From Catenulispora acidiphila DSM 44928 (GTDB lineage Bacteria > Actinomycetota > Actinomycetes > Streptomycetales > Catenulisporaceae): DNA of 64,000 bases. The notes under the pieces are model-generated. The model was not told the DNA's origin and searched no databases. It saw nothing but the letters and a program-made list of their open reading frames with translations. Location: NCBI RefSeq assembly GCF_000024025.1, contig NC_013131.1, positions 9,218,229 through 9,282,228 on the forward strand, given 5' to 3'. Shown one piece after another: positions 17,275 to 25,532 of the stretch (positions are counted from its first letter, which is position 1; each line of letters starts with the position of its first letter). The position numbers and the translations under genes are program-made.

Positions 17275-18033
17275 ATGAAAATCGTGGTCATCGGCGGTAC
17301 GGGCCTGGTTGGATCGAACGTCGTCGCCAGGCTGCGCGAGCACGGCCACGAGGCCGTCCCCGCCGCGCCCAACACCGGCGTCAACACGCTGACCGGCGAA
17401 GGTCTGGCCGAGGCGCTGACCGGCGCCGACGTGGTGGTGGACGTCTCCAACTCCCCGGACTTCGCAGACGACCCGGTGATGCACTTCTTCCGCACCTCCA
17501 CCACCAACATCCTGGAAGCCGAGAAGAAGGCCGGCACAGCCCACCACGTCGCGCTGTCCGTCGTCGGCACCGACCGCCTCACCGACAGCGGCTACTTCCG
17601 CGCCAAGGAAGTCCAGGAGAACCTGATCAAGGACTCCGGCCAGCCCTACTCGATCGTCCACGCCACCCAGTTCTTCGAATTCGTCGGCGGCATCGCCGAC
17701 GAAGCCACCCACGGCGACACCGTCCGCGTCTCCAACGCCCTCATCCAGCCCATGGCCTCCAAAGACGTCGCCGCCGCCGTAGCCAAAATCGCCGCCGGCA
17801 CCCCCACCAACAGCACCACCGAAGTCGGCGGCCCCGAAAAATTCGGCGTCGACGAATTCGTCCGCACAGCCCTCACCTTCCGCAACGACCCCCGCCAGGT
17901 AGTCACCGACCCCGAAGCCCCCTACTGGGGCGTCCACCTCGAGAAAGAAACCCTGATCCCCGCCCCCGACGCCCAACTCGCCCCCACCCGCCTCGAAGAC
18001 TGGCTCCCCCTGAACCCCCCGCCCTCGAAGTAG
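17275..18033 (+). CDS. NAD(P)-binding atypical short-chain reductase (NmrA-like)
   Basis: A 252-residue protein with an N-terminal Rossmann dinucleotide site (KIVVIGGTGLVGSNVV, residues 2-17) and the extended-SDR organisation of NmrA/HSCARG-type proteins: DVVVDVSNSP near 60, a YFRAKEVQE region near 107 in place of a classic YxxxK, and a C-terminal substrate part. The ATG follows GAAGGAAGG. It is divergent from a SigJ/ECF41-type sigma factor; in that group the adjacent oxidoreductase is commonly the regulated gene. The substrate is unknown. Confidence 0.8.
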   Translation: MKIVVIGGTGLVGSNVVARLREHGHEAVPAAPNTGVNTLTGEGLAEALTGADVVVDVSNSPDFADDPVMHFFRTSTTNILEAEKKAGTAHHVALSVVGTDRLTDSGYFRAKEVQENLIKDSGQPYSIVHATQFFEFVGGIADEATHGDTVRVSNALIQPMASKDVAAAVAKIAAGTPTNSTTEVGGPEKFGVDEFVRTALTFRNDPRQVVTDPEAPYWGVHLEKETLIPAPDAQLAPTRLEDWLPLNPPPSK

Positions 18034-18170
18034 TCACTCGGCACGGCAGGCACTCGACCGCTAGACAGTAGCCGCGACAGACAGCCGGTCCCTCCCCAGC
18101 GATCGACTCGGTCGGCGATCGCCAGGGAGCGACCGACTGAAGCGCCCAGGCGCCGACAGTCACTAAGAAA

Positions 18171-18281
18171 GCCTGTCGCGAGCCGCCAGCGATCAGCCGT
18201 GCAGCCAGCCCGTCGCGAGCTGTCAGCAGTCAACCCACCAGCCAGCCCGTCGTCAGCTGTCATGTATCAACCGTCAGCTAA
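18171..18281. repeat. Three degenerate tandem copies of a 37-bp unit
   Basis: Units begin at 18171, 18208 and 18245, exactly 37 bp apart, each with GC(C/T)(C/T)GTCG(C/T) followed by a GAG/CAG-C-(T/C)-G-(T/C)CAGC-like stretch. Copies 2 and 3 match best. The array lies between convergent genes; no open reading frame or hairpin of note is seen in the rest of 18034-18300. Confidence 0.6.
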
Positions 18282-18300
18282 GGCGCGAGACTCCAGACTC

Positions 18301-19203
18301 TCAGCCGCCGCCCAGTGCGACCGCCGCATCCCACGACACCCGTGCTCCCGACCAGACGATCACCTGGGGCATCCGCAACAGTGCGCTGAAATGCGACGCG
18401 CGCGGCTCCAGATCGACCGTCGCGCGGGAGATCCGCTCGCCCAGCCACCTGGTGTGGCTGACCGGCGAGAAGCGGTCCTCCGCACCGTGCCACAAGTACA
18501 CCGGCACGCGGATGTCCGCAGGGTCGAAGCCCCAAGGCGCCGCAAGCGCGAGCGCATCGTCGTACCAGCCATCCGCCGAACGCGAGACCGCAGCGGCATA
18601 GGCGGCAACAAGCTCGTGGCGGATATTCGCCTGCCCGATCACCGCGCGGTCCGTCGGCTCCAAGCCCTCATCAATGTTCGCCAACAAACTCGCCGGATCG
18701 GCACGCATGCGCGCCGCGCGGTCATCCAGCACCCGACGCAGCGCTTCGGGATTCGCGAAGGCCTGTGTGTACGCCTCGACATTCCCGGGCGTCATACCAG
18801 CGAACCACTCAGCACCCATCGCATCGCGCGGCGCCAGCGCCACCATCGCCGCCGCCCGCGTCACCCGCTCCGGGAGCAGGGCCGCGCAGGCCAGTGCATG
18901 CGGACCGCCACCGGAGCGGCCGAGCACCGCGAAGCGATCGATGCCCAGCGCATCGGCGATGGAACAGGCATCCGCCGCGACCGAGGCGACAGTACGCCCC
19001 GGCTGCCGGTCCGACTCGCCGAAGCCCGGCCGGTCAAACGTCAGAAGGCGGATACCAGACGCGTGCAACGTCATCGGCCGGGGCACTGGACCCAGGCGGC
19101 TGCCGGGCGTGCCGTGGAACAGCATCACCGGGGCGCCATCAGGGTCGCCGCGCTGGCAGACGGCCAGGCGGCGGCCGTCCGGGGTGCGGACTGTGCGGAT
19201 CAT
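18301..19203 (-). CDS. Alpha/beta-fold hydrolase
   Basis: A 300-residue protein with HGTPGSRLGP as the oxyanion-hole strand-loop near residue 30, nucleophile elbow GRSGGG near 98 and a late His in ASHFSAL near 275. The general acid is probably in the HGAEDRFSP loop. It resembles proline-iminopeptidase/haloperoxidase-like hydrolases of the 'bem46/MhpC' sort; the substrate cannot be read. The ATG at 19203 is preceded by GGAGGAGG. It is divergent from the putative peptidase gene at 19301. Confidence 0.85.
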   Translation of the reverse strand: MIRTVRTPDGRRLAVCQRGDPDGAPVMLFHGTPGSRLGPVPRPMTLHASGIRLLTFDRPGFGESDRQPGRTVASVAADACSIADALGIDRFAVLGRSGGGPHALACAALLPERVTRAAAMVALAPRDAMGAEWFAGMTPGNVEAYTQAFANPEALRRVLDDRAARMRADPASLLANIDEGLEPTDRAVIGQANIRHELVAAYAAAVSRSADGWYDDALALAAPWGFDPADIRVPVYLWHGAEDRFSPVSHTRWLGERISRATVDLEPRASHFSALLRMPQVIVWSGARVSWDAAVALGGG

Positions 19204-19300
19204 GGCCCTCCTCCGTTGGGCGGCTACCCGGCGCCGGCGCGCTGGAAACTGCCGCCTCCGGCGCGCGAGGGAGCGCACCGAGGCGGGGTACTGTCGGGTC

Positions 19301-20026
19301 ATGCCGCTGTTCGGGGCGCGCCCACCGGTCGAGGACCGGGAGCGCCAGTGGATCGAGAAGATGCTGGCGTGGTGCGTCGAGCAGTTTGGACGCGAGGCGG
19401 TGGAGGCGGAGGTCCTCACGCCGACACCCTCGTTCTTCCCCGGGAGTTATCGGGGCACTCCGGACGATGTACTCGAAGTAGTCGACCTCGTCCGTGCACA
19501 CCTGCGCATCGACCCCGCAGAAATCGCAGTCGCCTTGTATGAAGGTCGGCCCGCAGCACGCCCCACTGGCAGCCGCACCGCCCCCGGCGGCTACCAAAGC
19601 GTCGCCGGCCACTACAGCGTCCGCGACGGCGTCGGCGTCATCGCGGTCGGCATGGACAACGCCCCCGACCCCCGACGCGTAGTAGCGGTCGCAGCCCACG
19701 AACTCTGCCACCACAAGCTGCTCTACCGAGGCCTGGCCCGCCCCGACGAGCGCGACCACGAGCCGCTGACAGACCTGGCGACAGTGTTCTTCGGCCTCGG
19801 CATCTTCACCGCCAACGCCGCCTTCACCTTCTCCCAGGGCTCAGGCGGCTGGCGCCGACAGCAACTCGGCTACATCAACCAGCCGATGTTCGGCTACGCC
19901 CTCGCCCGCGCAGCATGGCTACGCGGAGAACGCAATCCGACATGGACGCGCTACCTGGACACAAACCCGCGCGGCTACTTCAAGCGCGCAATGCGGTACC
20001 TGGCGAAGGAATCACCGGCGCAGTAG
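19301..20026 (+). CDS. Putative zinc-dependent peptidase-like protein, unknown family
   Basis: A 241-residue cytoplasmic protein with no signal peptide. VAVAAHELCHHKLL near residue 130 contains H-E-x-x-H, and a possible third ligand acid follows in ERDHEPLTDLA. The rest (IDPAEIAVALYEG, SQGSGGWRRQQLGYINQPMFGYALARAAWLRGE) is conserved-looking but I do not recognise a named family. The HExxH site suggests a zinc hydrolase; activity is inferred. The reading frame starts at the first ATG after the divergent promoter region. It is single-gene, with no obvious partner. Confidence 0.7.
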   Translation: MPLFGARPPVEDRERQWIEKMLAWCVEQFGREAVEAEVLTPTPSFFPGSYRGTPDDVLEVVDLVRAHLRIDPAEIAVALYEGRPAARPTGSRTAPGGYQSVAGHYSVRDGVGVIAVGMDNAPDPRRVVAVAAHELCHHKLLYRGLARPDERDHEPLTDLATVFFGLGIFTANAAFTFSQGSGGWRRQQLGYINQPMFGYALARAAWLRGERNPTWTRYLDTNPRGYFKRAMRYLAKESPAQ

Positions 20027-20264
20027 CCCCATTCGGCCTCGCCCAAAACGCGCAGCATGATCTACGCCAATCACCCGATGTCCGATATGCAACAAACGCG
20101 GACTATTGAGGTAATCCAAAGGCCGCCACGCACCGCCAAGCAAACGGCGACCCCAGGACCGACGGCCACCACTGACCAGGCGCGGACAGAGCTCACCGCA
20201 CCCGGCCCACGGCAGCCGCCACGCCCTCGATGACCTCGCGTCGTCGACTGCTCGAAGCGAGGCG

Positions 20265-20297
20265 ATAAAAGCCCCCGACTTCGGCCAAGTCGGAGGC
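20265..20297 (-). terminator. Intrinsic terminator downstream of dapC
   Basis: Read on the minus strand, an 11-bp stem (GCCTCCGACTT / AAGTCGGGGGC, one mismatched pair) with a 5-nt loop is followed by TTTTAT. Confidence 0.7.
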
Positions 20298-20363
20298 AAA
20301 AGTGGGGGATCGCCTCACACCGAGCAGGCCCCGCAAGGGGCGGGCACGCACAACAACCCAACA

Positions 20364-20402
20364 GCCGGGCCCCGGCGTCACCCCCAGACACCAGGGCCCG
20401 GC
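20364..20402 (-). terminator. Hairpin downstream of dapC
   Basis: Perfect 9-bp arms GCCGGGCCC and GGGCCCGGC around a 21-nt loop, 56 bp after the dapC stop; the minus-strand sequence that follows is T-rich (TGTTGGGTTGTTG). Confidence 0.5.
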
Positions 20403-20457
20403 CTAGGACCATGCCCAATTTCAGGAGAACAGACAGGGAGCTGAGGAAACCAGGTGG

Positions 20458-21555
20458 TCAGGACCCGATCAACCGCGCAGCCGCAGCCGCGACCCGCTCA
20501 TCACTCGCAGTCAGCGCGACCCGCACATGCCGCGCCCCAGCCTCGCCGTAGAAGTCGCCAGGAGCCACCAAGATGCCGCGCTCGGAGAGCCAGTCGACCG
20601 TGGTCCAGCAGTCCTCGTCGCGCGTGGACCACAAGTACAGCCCGGCCTCGGAGTGCTCGATGCGGAAGCCCGCATGCTCCAGCGCCCCGCGCAGAACCTC
20701 ACGCCGCTTGCGGTAGCGCTCCTTCTGCTCCGCAGCGTGCGCGTCGTCATTCAGGGCGGCCGCCATCGCATCCTGCACCGGCTGCGGCATGATCATGCCG
20801 GCGTGCTTGCGCACCTCCAGCAGGTCGGCCACGATCGCCGGGTCGCCGGTGACGAAGCCGGCGCGGTAGCCAGCCAGGTTCGAGCGCTTGGACAGCGAGT
20901 GCACCACGAGCAGTCCCTCGTGGCTGCCGCCGCAGACGTCCGGGTGCAGCAGCGAGACCGGCTCGGCCTCCCAGGCCAGCTCGATGTAGCACTCGTCGGA
21001 GACCACGACGGTCCCCGCCTCGCGGGCCGCAGCGACCACCGCGCGCAGCTCGGCGGCCGAGGCGACCCGCCCGTTGGGATTCGCCGGGGAGTTGAGCCAG
21101 AGCAGCTTCGGGCGGCGCGCGCCGATCAGCTCCGCGGCGTCCTCCGGCGCGGCGACCAGCGTGTCGGCGCCGGCGATGCGCGCGCCGACGTCGTAGGTCG
21201 GATAGGCCACCGCCGGGATGACCACCTGGTCCCCCGGGCCGAGCCCGAGCAGCATCGGGAGCCAGGCCACCAGCTCCTTGGTGCCAAGTACCGGCAGCAC
21301 GGCTGCCGGGGCGACGCCGGACACGCCGAGCCGGCGTGCCATCCACCCGACGGCAGCCTCGCGCAGGGCGGGGGTGCCGTGGGTCAGTGGGTAGCCGGGC
21401 GCGTTGGACCCGGTCCGTAGGGCGTCTTGCACGACCGCCGGCACCGGGTCGACTGGGGTGCCGACGGAGAGGTCGACGATTCCGTCCGGGTGCTGGCCGG
21501 CTCGCGCCTTGGCGGGCGCGAGCCGGTCCCACGGGAAGTCAGGGAGCTTCCGCAT
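20458..21555 (-). CDS. dapC: N-succinyldiaminopimelate aminotransferase
   Basis: A 365-residue fold-type I PLP enzyme that converts N-succinyl-2-amino-6-ketopimelate to N-succinyl-LL-DAP, the step between DapD and DapE. PLP Lys is in HSLSKRSNLAGYRAGF near 225; other aminotransferase marks are YPLTHGTPALREA near 55, NSPANPNGR near 155 and the Arg that binds the carboxylate in VRVALT near 345. The actinobacterial DapC subfamily is supported by the fdxA gene 66 bp upstream on the same strand, a conserved arrangement. dapD and dapE are 15 kb away. The ATG at 21555 has AGAGGAAA upstream. Confidence 0.9.
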   Translation of the reverse strand: MRKLPDFPWDRLAPAKARAGQHPDGIVDLSVGTPVDPVPAVVQDALRTGSNAPGYPLTHGTPALREAAVGWMARRLGVSGVAPAAVLPVLGTKELVAWLPMLLGLGPGDQVVIPAVAYPTYDVGARIAGADTLVAAPEDAAELIGARRPKLLWLNSPANPNGRVASAAELRAVVAAAREAGTVVVSDECYIELAWEAEPVSLLHPDVCGGSHEGLLVVHSLSKRSNLAGYRAGFVTGDPAIVADLLEVRKHAGMIMPQPVQDAMAAALNDDAHAAEQKERYRKRREVLRGALEHAGFRIEHSEAGLYLWSTRDEDCWTTVDWLSERGILVAPGDFYGEAGARHVRVALTASDERVAAAAARLIGS

Positions 21556-21621
21556 CGTGAAGGGTTTCCTCTGGTGGAGCAGGGTGTCGCCGTTGGGTGC
21601 GTCGGCAATAGGGGAAAGCTT

Positions 21622-21951
21622 TTAGCTCTCGCCCTCTGCCTGCGGCGGCAGCACGGAGACCAGGGGGTGGTCCTTCTCGATCAGTCCCATCTTGGAGGCG
21701 CCGCCGGGGGAGCCGAGGTCGTCGAAGAACTCCACGTTCGCCTTGTAGTAGTCCTTCCACTGCTCAGGCGTGTCGTCCTCATAGAAGATCGCCTCCACGG
21801 GGCACACCGGTTCGCAGGCGCCGCAGTCGACGCACTCGTCCGGGTGGATGTAGAGCATGCGCTCGCCCTCGTAGATGCAGTCGACAGGGCACTCCTCGAT
21901 GCAGGCCTTGTCCTTAACGTCCACGCAGGGCAGGGCGATGACGTAAGTCAC
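21622..21951 (-). CDS. fdxA: 7Fe ferredoxin
   Basis: A 109-residue ferredoxin of the FdxA/FdxC type with one 3Fe-4S and one 4Fe-4S cluster. Cys ligands: C9, C17, the CIEECPVDCIYEG stretch, and CVDCGACEPVCPVEAI near 40-56. The C-terminal extension after residue 60 is usual for actinobacterial members. It transfers electrons in the cytoplasm; partners are not evident here. It starts at GTG with GGAG 3 nt upstream and lies in an operon with dapC. Confidence 0.93.
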   Translation of the reverse strand: MTYVIALPCVDVKDKACIEECPVDCIYEGERMLYIHPDECVDCGACEPVCPVEAIFYEDDTPEQWKDYYKANVEFFDDLGSPGGASKMGLIEKDHPLVSVLPPQAEGES

Positions 21952-22077
21952 TTTCTCCGGTCCTCCTGTTGATGCGGTGGGCGACGCAGCATTGCGGGCT
22001 GCAAAACCCTAAGCTCGTCCGCCCTTAGTATCACGCGTGAGCGGCCGGTTCTCCTAAGCGGGTCAGCCAGCGGACGC

Positions 22078-22767
22078 TTAATCGTGCCAAGGCTTCAGTA
22101 CGGAAGCGCACAACAGTGTCCACCCGATGCCCAATGCCGCCCCGGCCAGGACGTCGGTTGGGAAGTGGACGCCGAGGATCGGGCGCGATGCCGCGATGAC
22201 GATCACGTACAGCACCAGGACTGTTGCCGCGGCTCGGCGGGCGGCGATTCCGGCGAGCAGCGGGAGGGCGGCCAGGATCAACACGGTGGCCAAAGTGGAG
22301 GTCCCCGTGGCGTGGCCGGAGGGGAACGAGGCGCCGGATTCTGTGGAGATCGTGTGCGCGGCGTCCCAGGCTGGGCGGTGCCGATCGACGCCCTTCTTGG
22401 CGATGTAGGCGATGCCGTAGGCGCCGATCACCGATGCGGCGGCGAAGTAGGCGGATGTGCGCATGCGCAGTAGGAAGAACCCGACCGCGACCAGTAGGCC
22501 GAGGCCGAGGGTCACGGTTGGTGCGCCGGCGTTGCTGACGGCCTTGAAGAAGTCGGTCACGCCGGTGTCGCGCAGTGCGAAGCGGTTCAGCGAGTTGTCC
22601 ACCGACTGGTCCGTGCCTTGGGACGCCTTGGCCGCGACAAGTACCGCCAGCAGCACGAAGACGCCGAAGGACGCCGCTCCCCAGCGGCGGAGTGCCGAAA
22701 CCCGGGCCCGGTCGTCGAAGACGGGGGCGCGGTGGTGGGTGGCGGCATGCCGGGGTTCGGTGAGCAT
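22078..22767 (-). CDS. PAP2-family membrane phosphatase
   Basis: A 229-residue integral membrane protein with about six hydrophobic helices. The lipid-phosphatase signature is spread as usual: KKGVDRHRP near 130 (motif 1), SFPSGHATG near 155 (motif 2) and SRPILGVHFPTDVLAG near 200 (motif 3). Members dephosphorylate undecaprenyl diphosphate or phosphatidic acid; which applies here cannot be told. The ATG at 22767 has both GAGG and a TACTGT box close upstream. It is a single gene. Confidence 0.88.
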   Translation of the reverse strand: MLTEPRHAATHHRAPVFDDRARVSALRRWGAASFGVFVLLAVLVAAKASQGTDQSVDNSLNRFALRDTGVTDFFKAVSNAGAPTVTLGLGLLVAVGFFLLRMRTSAYFAAASVIGAYGIAYIAKKGVDRHRPAWDAAHTISTESGASFPSGHATGTSTLATVLILAALPLLAGIAARRAAATVLVLYVIVIAASRPILGVHFPTDVLAGAALGIGWTLLCASVLKPWHD

Positions 22768-23282
22768 GCCTCACAGTAACTTGTTCGCCTGGTGTTCGGC
22801 TGATGTTCACCGCTCATTCACTGAGCGGGCCGAGCACGCGATCCGACGACGATCAGGCATCAAGAATCGGGTGATGCAAGGCAGACAGCCAGACAGCCAG
22901 AGCCAGAGCCGACAGGAGGCGGACGGCGAGGGGCTGGAGGGCGGACGGGGAAGCGGTGAACGGGCGCGGCAGGCAAAGAAGCGTCGGGCAAACACGCGCC
23001 AGGAGAACAGGCGAAGCGGCAGCGGGCGGCGCGAGGAAGGCGAACGGCCATTGGGCGAGCGAGCGCCAGGCGATTAGGCATCGGGGCATGAGGCGTCGGG
23101 CGCGCCCCAGTGTGCGGATCAGGCGGGCGGTGAGCGAAGCCCGGCGCGCATCATCATCTGGCGGATGGCGAGTGCCGCCCGGCACGCACGATCAAGCGGC
23201 GGGCGGTGGGCGAAGCCCGGCGCGCATGCTCGGCCGCCGGGAGCTGAGGGGCGGCTGGCGCGCACCGTCAGGCGGCTGGCCG
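22768..23282. other. 515-bp intergenic region with no gene seen
   Basis: Open frames here are short and have poor composition. The sequence is rich in short purine-rich repeats (GACAGCCAGA/GAGCCAGAGCC near 22885-22915) and holds a 29-bp direct repeat (23123-23151 and 23199-23227). It may be the remains of a decayed gene. Confidence 0.5.
23123..23227. repeat. 29-bp direct repeat pair
   Basis: Positions 23123-23151 and 23199-23227 are the same except for one A/G change (GCGGGCGGT-G-[A/G]-GCGAAGCC and onward). The copies start 76 bp apart. Confidence 0.75.
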
Positions 23283-23861
23283 TCACGCGGCTGGGGTGCG
23301 GAGGCCTCGGAGGACCACGTCGAGGAGGAGGTAGGGGTTGACTGGGGGGATGTCGGTGTCGTTGGGCTTTTCGGCGCGGCGTTCTACGGCGGTGACGATG
23401 CCGGAGGAGAGGGCCATGACGTCGTAGAAGGTGATGTCGGGGCGGAAGGCTCCGGTTTGTTGGCCTTGGTGGAGGAGGGCGGCGCCGGCGTCCATCATTT
23501 GTTTGCAGGTGCGGCCTAGGGCTGTGGTTTGGTCGTGGATGGCTTCTTTTACTGCGAGGGAGAGGCCTCGGTAGATGGCCATGTGCTCGATGAGGAGGGT
23601 CAGCCATTCGGTGAGGGCGGTGTCGGCGTCTTGGCGGTGTTCGGCGAGGACTTGGGCGCACTCGGTGAGTTTTAGGTAGCGCTCGGCCAGGACGGCGGCG
23701 ATGAGGTCCTCTCGGCGGGGGAAGCGGCGGTAGAGGGTGCCGATGCCTACGCCGGCTTGGCGGGCGATTTCTTCCAGGGAGGTCTCGATGCCGTTGGTGG
23801 CGAATGCCGACTGGGCGACCTCTACGAGGCGCTCGCGGTTGCGGAGCGCGTCTGCCCTCAC
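23283..23861 (-). CDS. TetR-family transcriptional repressor
   Basis: A 192-residue protein. Residues 8-55 are a TetR DNA-binding domain: RERLVEVAQSAFATNG, then TSLEEIARQAGVGIGTLYRRF with the recognition helix and the conserved Y-R-R-F-P-x-R end. The C-terminal part is a typical all-helical ligand domain with no named subfamily. It starts at GTG (23861). It is divergent from a DHA2 efflux gene 140 bp away, and a 25-bp palindrome lies in the promoter between them, so it most likely represses the pump and perhaps itself until a drug binds. Confidence 0.9.
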   Translation of the reverse strand: MRADALRNRERLVEVAQSAFATNGIETSLEEIARQAGVGIGTLYRRFPRREDLIAAVLAERYLKLTECAQVLAEHRQDADTALTEWLTLLIEHMAIYRGLSLAVKEAIHDQTTALGRTCKQMMDAGAALLHQGQQTGAFRPDITFYDVMALSSGIVTAVERRAEKPNDTDIPPVNPYLLLDVVLRGLRTPAA

Positions 23862-23922
23862 GGTTTGTCTGTCCCTTCACCTGTGGTCGAGTGGGGCTTG
23901 CCCGGGCTCGGCACTATTTAAG

Positions 23923-23952
23923 TTGCCGTCACGTGTTGCGGCACTCTACGCT
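23923..23952 (+). promoter_or_regulatory. Promoter of the efflux gene
   Basis: TTGCCG (23923-23928), 18-nt spacer, TACGCT (23947-23952). The TetR-type operator begins inside the -10 box. Confidence 0.5.
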
Positions 23953-23975
23953 AAACGGAGTCAGCCTCCGCTTAG
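23951..23975. promoter_or_regulatory. Probable TetR operator
   Basis: Arms CTAAACGGAG and CTCCGCTTAG around a 5-nt centre; 9 of 10 arm positions are complementary. It overlaps the -10 region of the divergent efflux gene. Confidence 0.65.
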
Positions 23976-24001
23976 TTGCTCGCCGTCAGGTGAAGGACAC
24001 C

Positions 24002-25465
24002 ATGTCTACTGCGTCCATATCCACAACGCCTTCCACCGGGAAAGTTGTTCCGAAGCGCGAGCCCAAGCCGGGGCTCATTCTTGCCACCATCGTGACCTGC
24101 CAGCTGATGCTGGTCCTCGACGCCACCATCGTCAACATAGCCCTGCCGAAGATCCAGACGTCGCTGAAGTTCTCTGACGCGAACCTGTCGTGGGTGCTCA
24201 ACGCCTATACCTTGGCCTTCGGCGGTCTGCTGCTGCTCGGCGGGCGTGCCGGGGACATTTTGGGGCGGCGGCGGATGTTCGTCTCCGGGGTCATCCTTTT
24301 CACTGTCGCGTCCTTCATCGGCGGGCTGGCGGTCGACTCCACCATGCTGCTGGCTTCGCGGGCGTTGCAGGGTGTGGGGGCGGCGATGGCCGGTCCCAGC
24401 ATGCTGGCACTGATCATCACGACCTTCCCCGAGGGGGCGCCGCGGGTGAAGGCGATGAGCCTGTTCACCGCGGTCTCCAGCGCGGGCGGCTCGGTGGGCC
24501 TGCTGCTCGGCGGGATGCTGACCACGTGGGGTTCGTGGCGGCTGGTCATGTACATCAACGTGCCGATCGGTGCGGTGGCGGCCATCGCCGCGGCGCGGCT
24601 GCTGAACGAGTCGCCGCGGGTGCAGGGCAAATTCGACATTCCCGGGGCGATCACCTCGGTGACCGGTATGGGCAGCCTGGTCTACGGGTTCATCAATGCC
24701 TCTGAGCACGGCTGGAGCAACCCGACCACGATCGGCGTGTTCGTCGCGGCGGTGGTGCTGCTGAGCTCGTTCGTGTTCATCGAGTCGCGCGTGGACTTCC
24801 CGGTGTTCCCGCTGCGTCTGCTGCGGGACAGCACTCGGGCCCGCAGCTACGGCTCCTATGTGCTGCTGGTCGGCGCGATGTTCTCCATGTTCTTCTTCTT
24901 GCCGCAGTTCATGCAGGAGGTGCTGGCCTACTCGCCGATGAAGGCGGGTCTGGCGTTCCTGCCGCTGACGGCGACGCTGTTCGCGGTCTCGCGCTTCATT
25001 CCCAAGCTGCTGCCGCGCTTCGGGCCGCGTCCGCTGATCGTCACGGGTACGGCGCTGATCGCCGGGGCGCTGTTCTGGCTGTCGCAGGTCTCGATCCACA
25101 CCGGCTTCGTCACCGGTCTGCTGGCGCCGTTCCTGATGTTCGGGCTCGGCGGCGGTATCGCGTTCAGCCCGATCGCGCTGAACATCATGAACGGTCTGGC
25201 GCCTCGGGACTCCGGTGCGGGCTCGGGTCTGATGCAGGCCTGTCAGCAGATCGGCGGCGCGCTGGGCATCGCGGTGCTGGTGACCATCTTCACCTCGTCG
25301 AAGAAGGGGAGCCACGACCCGAACCCGGCGGTGAACTTCACGCACGGGCTGGGGACCGGTCTGACGGTCGGGGCGGGGATCGCGGTGGCGGTGTGCCTGA
25401 TCTCGCTGACGCTGAAGCCGAAGCCGGCGGCGCCGTCCGCGGGTCCGGCTCCGGTGCTGGAGTAG
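24002..25465 (+). CDS. MFS drug exporter, DHA2 family (14 helices)
   Basis: A 487-residue membrane protein. After a ~25-residue cytoplasmic start the first helix carries the DHA2 motif LDATIVNIALP. Helices 2-3 show the MFS loop GRAGDILGRRRMF, and motif C-like GGSVGLLLGG follows. About 14 hydrophobic segments fit the EmrB/QacA group, which uses proton motive force to export drugs or toxic metabolites. The ATG at 24002 follows GAAGGA. The divergent TetR gene and the operator in its promoter make this a repressor-pump pair; the substrate is unknown. Confidence 0.9.
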   Translation: MSTASISTTPSTGKVVPKREPKPGLILATIVTCQLMLVLDATIVNIALPKIQTSLKFSDANLSWVLNAYTLAFGGLLLLGGRAGDILGRRRMFVSGVILFTVASFIGGLAVDSTMLLASRALQGVGAAMAGPSMLALIITTFPEGAPRVKAMSLFTAVSSAGGSVGLLLGGMLTTWGSWRLVMYINVPIGAVAAIAAARLLNESPRVQGKFDIPGAITSVTGMGSLVYGFINASEHGWSNPTTIGVFVAAVVLLSSFVFIESRVDFPVFPLRLLRDSTRARSYGSYVLLVGAMFSMFFFLPQFMQEVLAYSPMKAGLAFLPLTATLFAVSRFIPKLLPRFGPRPLIVTGTALIAGALFWLSQVSIHTGFVTGLLAPFLMFGLGGGIAFSPIALNIMNGLAPRDSGAGSGLMQACQQIGGALGIAVLVTIFTSSKKGSHDPNPAVNFTHGLGTGLTVGAGIAVAVCLISLTLKPKPAAPSAGPAPVLE

Positions 25466-25532
25466 GCGCGCGGGTAGGTCTTGTCACGGCGGCTTCCGGG
25501 GTCACTCGGAGGTCGCCGTCGTGCTGGGTGGA

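Larger units (their letters stand above)
20027..20457. other. Intergenic region between convergent genes
   Basis: No coding sequence is supported. The right part holds two hairpins that fit terminators for the dapC transcript (20265-20297 and 20364-20402) and a small CCCCGC-AA-type hairpin near 20330. The left part (20027-20230) shows nothing recognisable. Confidence 0.6.

Noticed and set aside
18171-18281. CRISPR array
   Set aside because: The units abut with no unique spacers and no cas gene is present.
20271-20297. tRNA or small-RNA gene
   Set aside because: Only one stem forms, followed by a T-run on the minus strand; it fits a terminator.
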